From Bacillota bacterium (GTDB lineage Bacteria; Bacillota; Clostridia; Oscillospirales; Ruminococcaceae): DNA of 64,000 bases. The notes below the pieces were generated by a model that was not told where the DNA came from, made no database searches, and was given only the letters and a program-made list of their open reading frames with translations. Made by a program: the position numbers and the translations under genes. Of the stretch, positions 61,265 through 64,000 are shown one piece after another. The DNA lies in contig JAEWLW010000038.1 of assembly GCA_023457355.1 (NCBI GenBank), positions 155,690 through 219,689 on the forward strand. Reading direction: 5' to 3'. The first letter of the stretch is position 1; each line of letters starts with the position of its first letter.

Positions 61265-62974
61265 TTAAAAACCGAGCAGTGCGTACACGGCGTTTACAAG
61301 CGTTTCGCAAACGGCCTGCGCCTGCGCCATTGTGTCGCGCCGGACAATATAGTACGTCTTGAGCTTCGGCTCGGTGCCGGAGGGTCGGATAACCACCACA
61401 TTGCCGTCCTCAAGCGTCAGCGACAGCACGTCCGACTGCGGCAGCCCCGTCGGGAACGGCTGCCCGCCCTTGGCGCAGATCCCCGCGCGATAGTCGCAGC
61501 AGGTCACCACATTGTAGCCTGCTAATACCTTGGGGGGGGCGGCAAAAAGCGTATCCATAATCTCGGTCATCTTCTTCATGCCGTCGGCGCCCGGAAACAC
61601 GGTATTGGTCACATGGTTGCAGAAATAGCCAAAGCGCTGATGAATATCCTCCATCACGTCGATGAGCGTTTTGCCGGCCTTTTTGTAATAGGCGGCCATT
61701 TCGGCCACCAGCATGGCCGTGACGACGGCGTCCTTGTCGCGAACATAAGGCCCGGCCAGATAGCCGCAGCTTTCTTCGTAGGCGAAGATAAAGCGGTCAA
61801 GCTCGCCCGCCGCTTCAATATTGGCGATCTCGGTGCCGATATTTTTAAAACCGGTCAGCACGTCGCGCACCTCAATACCGTAGCTGTTGGCCACCCGGTC
61901 GGTCAGCGTGGTGGTGACGATGGACTTGATCATGACCGGGCGCGCGGGCATCGTTTTGTTGACCGTTTTCGCATGTGCGATGTACTCGGTGAGCAGCACG
62001 CCCACGTCGTTGCCGCCCAGCTGAACATACGCGCCGTTATGGCGCACCGCCGCGCCCACGCGGTCGGCATCGGGGTCGGTGGCGATCAGCAGGTCGGCCT
62101 GCGTTTCTTCGGCCAGCTTTAAGCCCAGCGCCAGCGCTTCCTGAAACTCAGGGTTGGGGTAGCGGCAGGTGGGAAAATTGCCGTCCGGCAAAAGCTGCTC
62201 CCCGACAAGAAGCGGGTCGGTGACGCCGATCTCTTTTAAAATGCGGCGCACCGGCAGATTGCCCGCGCCGTTGAGCGGCGTATAGACGAGTTTTAGGCCC
62301 GACCCGGGCACCGCGTCAGGGAAGCAGCGGTAAGAGAGCACCTTGTTAAAATAAGCGTTGATGGCGTCCTCGTCCACCATAACGATCAGCCCTGCCTTGA
62401 CAGCGTCGTCATAGGGCATTGTTTTAACGCCGGTGAACAGATCGGTTTCTAAAATGCAGCTTAGAATACCGTCCGCCATGTCGCTGGCAATCTGGCAGCC
62501 CGTGCTGTCATACGCCTTGTAGCCGTTATATTCGGCGGGGTTATGGCTGGCGGTGACGACCACGCCGGTATCGCAGCCGTAGTAACGCACCGCCCACGAC
62601 AGCATCGGGGTGGGGGTAAGCTCGGAATAGAGATAGACCTTGACGCCGTTGGCCGCAAAGACACAGGCGGTGGCCTCGGCAAACAGCTTAGATTTATTGC
62701 GGCTGTCGTAGGCGATCGCCGCCGAGCCGCCTTGCTTATGCCGGCGTAGCCAGCTGCAGATGCCCTGCGTCGCCCGGCGCACCGTATAAATGTTCATATT
62801 GTTGGTGCCGGCGCCCAGCTTGCCGCGCAAACCCGCCGTGCCAAAGGTCAGATCGGTATAAAACCGCTCGTAAATCTCCGTTTCGTCGCCCTCAAGACGG
62901 GTAAGCTCCTCGGTCAGGTCGTTGTCCTCCAGCGGGGTATTTTTCCACTGTTGATATTTTTCAAATGCATCCAT
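61265..62974 (-). CDS. pgcA: Phosphoglucomutase / phosphomannomutase
   Basis: 569 residues, PgcA type. Four signature regions: TAGLRGKLGAGTNNMN (about 47), the phosphoserine loop VVVTASHNPAEYNGYK (about 137-152), the metal loop ATDPDADRVG (about 295-304), the sugar loop YEESCGYLAG (about 397) and the phosphate-binding RPSGTEPKLK near the end. It interconverts glucose-1- and glucose-6-phosphate for envelope sugar synthesis. GGGGG precedes the ATG by about 8 nt. Confidence 0.95.
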   Translation of the reverse strand: MDAFEKYQQWKNTPLEDNDLTEELTRLEGDETEIYERFYTDLTFGTAGLRGKLGAGTNNMNIYTVRRATQGICSWLRRHKQGGSAAIAYDSRNKSKLFAEATACVFAANGVKVYLYSELTPTPMLSWAVRYYGCDTGVVVTASHNPAEYNGYKAYDSTGCQIASDMADGILSCILETDLFTGVKTMPYDDAVKAGLIVMVDEDAINAYFNKVLSYRCFPDAVPGSGLKLVYTPLNGAGNLPVRRILKEIGVTDPLLVGEQLLPDGNFPTCRYPNPEFQEALALGLKLAEETQADLLIATDPDADRVGAAVRHNGAYVQLGGNDVGVLLTEYIAHAKTVNKTMPARPVMIKSIVTTTLTDRVANSYGIEVRDVLTGFKNIGTEIANIEAAGELDRFIFAYEESCGYLAGPYVRDKDAVVTAMLVAEMAAYYKKAGKTLIDVMEDIHQRFGYFCNHVTNTVFPGADGMKKMTEIMDTLFAAPPKVLAGYNVVTCCDYRAGICAKGGQPFPTGLPQSDVLSLTLEDGNVVVIRPSGTEPKLKTYYIVRRDTMAQAQAVCETLVNAVYALLGF

Positions 62975-63024
62975 GTCTGATTCCCCCTTGTATAAATAGG
63001 TATGCCAACGGCCGGTATGCCGTT

Positions 63025-64000
63025 TTATCGTGTGAATCCGGGGCCGGTTTTAGCGTCGCGCATCGTCGCCTGAATGAACGCGATCGAAGCGTTGAGGCGC
63101 TCGGTCTCCCACGCGTTAAGCTTGATGGGCAGCCGCTTTAAAATACCCTCGCGCCCTATGACGCAGGGCATGCTCAACGCCACGTCGCCGTCGTGCCCAT
63201 ACTGGCCGCGCAGCGTGGTGCAGGCCGGATAAACGCTTCTTTCGTCGAGCAAAACGGCCTTGGCCATCGTAATGGCCGACTGCGCGACGCCCGCGTTGGT
63301 CCAGCCCTTGTTATTAAGCACGTTATAGGCGGCGCTGATAACCAGCGCTCTGACCCGCTCAGGGTCTTTGATATGCTCCGCCGCCTCAAAATATTGATCC
63401 AGCGCGTCAAACGGGATGCCGCCGACGCTTAAGTGGCTCAAAACAGGGAAGGCCGTGCCGCCGTGCTCGCCCATCATATAGCCGGTCACCGATTTAGGGT
63501 CGACGTTACAGGTATCGGCCACCAGCCTGCGCAGCCGTGCGGAATCGAGCATTGTCCCGGTGCCAAACACCCGCCCGGCCGGATAGCCGAATTCGTTTTC
63601 GGCAATATAGACCATTGTATCCAGCGGATTGGTGATCAGGATGATGACAGCTTCCTGCGTATATTGAGTGATACCGGCCATCACCTCGCGGATGACCTCG
63701 CAGTTTGTGGCGGTCAGCAGCGTGCGGTCCGGCTCCCCCTTCGGGTCGTTTGGATTGGGGATAACGCTGGGCCCTGCGGCCACGATAATCACATCGGCGT
63801 CGGCGCACTGCGCGTACTCGCCGCTTTTGACGTCGACATGGTTCATATAGGTTAGCGCCGTCGCCTGTGCCTGATCAAGCGCCTCGCCGCAGGCGACGTT
63901 TTCTAAAATATCAATGAGGCCGATTTGGGCAAACAGGCCGGTTTTCATCGCGTCTGCTAAAACGTACGAGCCGACATGCCCGACCCCCACGACGACCAAT
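63025..64000 (-). CDS. ldh: L-lactate dehydrogenase (5' end outside the window)
   Basis: About 324 residues visible, missing a few N-terminal ones beyond the right edge. NAD-binding GVGHVGS, then ITNPLDTMVYIA, VFGTGTMLDSARLRRLVAD (substrate-binding Arg) and the catalytic-His segment MGEHGGTAFPVLSHLSVGG. The usual active loop region reads GPSVIPNPNDPKGEPDRT and lacks the common KPGE.R form, so substrate preference may differ from classical lactate dehydrogenase. Complete to its C-terminus (TGPGFTR). Confidence 0.87.
   Translation of the reverse strand, partial: LVVVGVGHVGSYVLADAMKTGLFAQIGLIDILENVACGEALDQAQATALTYMNHVDVKSGEYAQCADADVIIVAAGPSVIPNPNDPKGEPDRTLLTATNCEVIREVMAGITQYTQEAVIILITNPLDTMVYIAENEFGYPAGRVFGTGTMLDSARLRRLVADTCNVDPKSVTGYMMGEHGGTAFPVLSHLSVGGIPFDALDQYFEAAEHIKDPERVRALVISAAYNVLNNKGWTNAGVAQSAITMAKAVLLDERSVYPACTTLRGQYGHDGDVALSMPCVIGREGILKRLPIKLNAWETERLNASIAFIQATMRDAKTGPGFTR

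Overview
The window looks like a chromosomal segment of an anaerobic, low-to-mid GC Gram-positive bacterium of the class Clostridia, probably near the Oscillospiraceae/Ruminococcaceae (inference). Evidence: a dgt-dnaG-rpoD operon, an alaS gene behind a T-box leader, RNase M5 and HolA next to ComEC, NiaR, AzlCD, a GH25 lysozyme, a C. beijerinckii-type secondary alcohol dehydrogenase, and anaerobe oxidative-stress proteins (rubrerythrin with a C-terminal rubredoxin domain, desulfoferrodoxin). Coding density is high. I found no rRNA, tRNA, CRISPR array, prophage or intact transposase.

Layout. 1-6.2 kb (+): end of an unknown gene, FtsK/SpoIIIE translocase, YgiQ-type radical SAM protein, an exported ComEC-like MBL hydrolase, and a DUF3006-NiaR fusion. 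6.5-9.3 kb: HD protein (-), cardiolipin synthase (+), lipoprotein (-). 9.4-13.6 kb (-): a GntR - ABC ATPase - large permease - sigma-like operon with a clear promoter and operator. 13.7-16.2 kb (-): two paralogous secreted proteins ending in NP(N/P)TGAA. 16.3-18.6 kb: HlyIII-like protein, DUF1836 regulator, rubrerythrin. 18.8-23 kb (+): T-box-alaS, HIT protein, phosphoribosyltransferase. 23.2-29.3 kb (+): comEC (with a decayed MBL domain), holA, rnmV, then an MBOAT/DHHW pair in which both proteins have lost their catalytic signatures. 29.5-31.5 kb (-): folD, isochorismatase-like hydrolase, queH. 31.9-35.4 kb: GH25 lysozyme, small membrane protein, azlCD and a divergent XRE-cupin regulator. 35.7-39.5 kb (+): amino-acid ABC importer and M55 D-aminopeptidase. 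39.8-46 kb: membrane protein, nitroreductase with a probable ATT start, desulfoferrodoxin, secreted helical protein divergent from a two-component system, and a spore-photoproduct-lyase-like protein. 46.1-50.1 kb: PAS-GGDEF-HD-GYP protein and secondary alcohol dehydrogenase. 50.3-55.4 kb (-): cobalamin riboswitch controlling btuC-btuD-cbiK and a BtuF-like lipoprotein with S-layer-homology repeats. 55.7-60.8 kb (-): yigZ, dgt, dnaG, rpoD, rrf2. 60.9-64 kb (-): rpmE, phosphoglucomutase, and an L-lactate dehydrogenase cut by the window end.

The intergenic spaces carry dispersed non-coding repeats. One superfamily of roughly 130-156 bp elements has MITE-like inverted ends; two near-full-length relatives (33511-33665 and 6371-6526) differ by one base in length. 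Three element ends coincide with stop codons of neighbouring genes. A second family at 17.8 and 48.8 kb is built round a long palindrome. The best candidates for something undescribed are the DUF3006-NiaR fusion, the doubly degenerate MBOAT/DHHW pair, the repeat superfamily, and the SLH-tethered corrinoid-binding protein.
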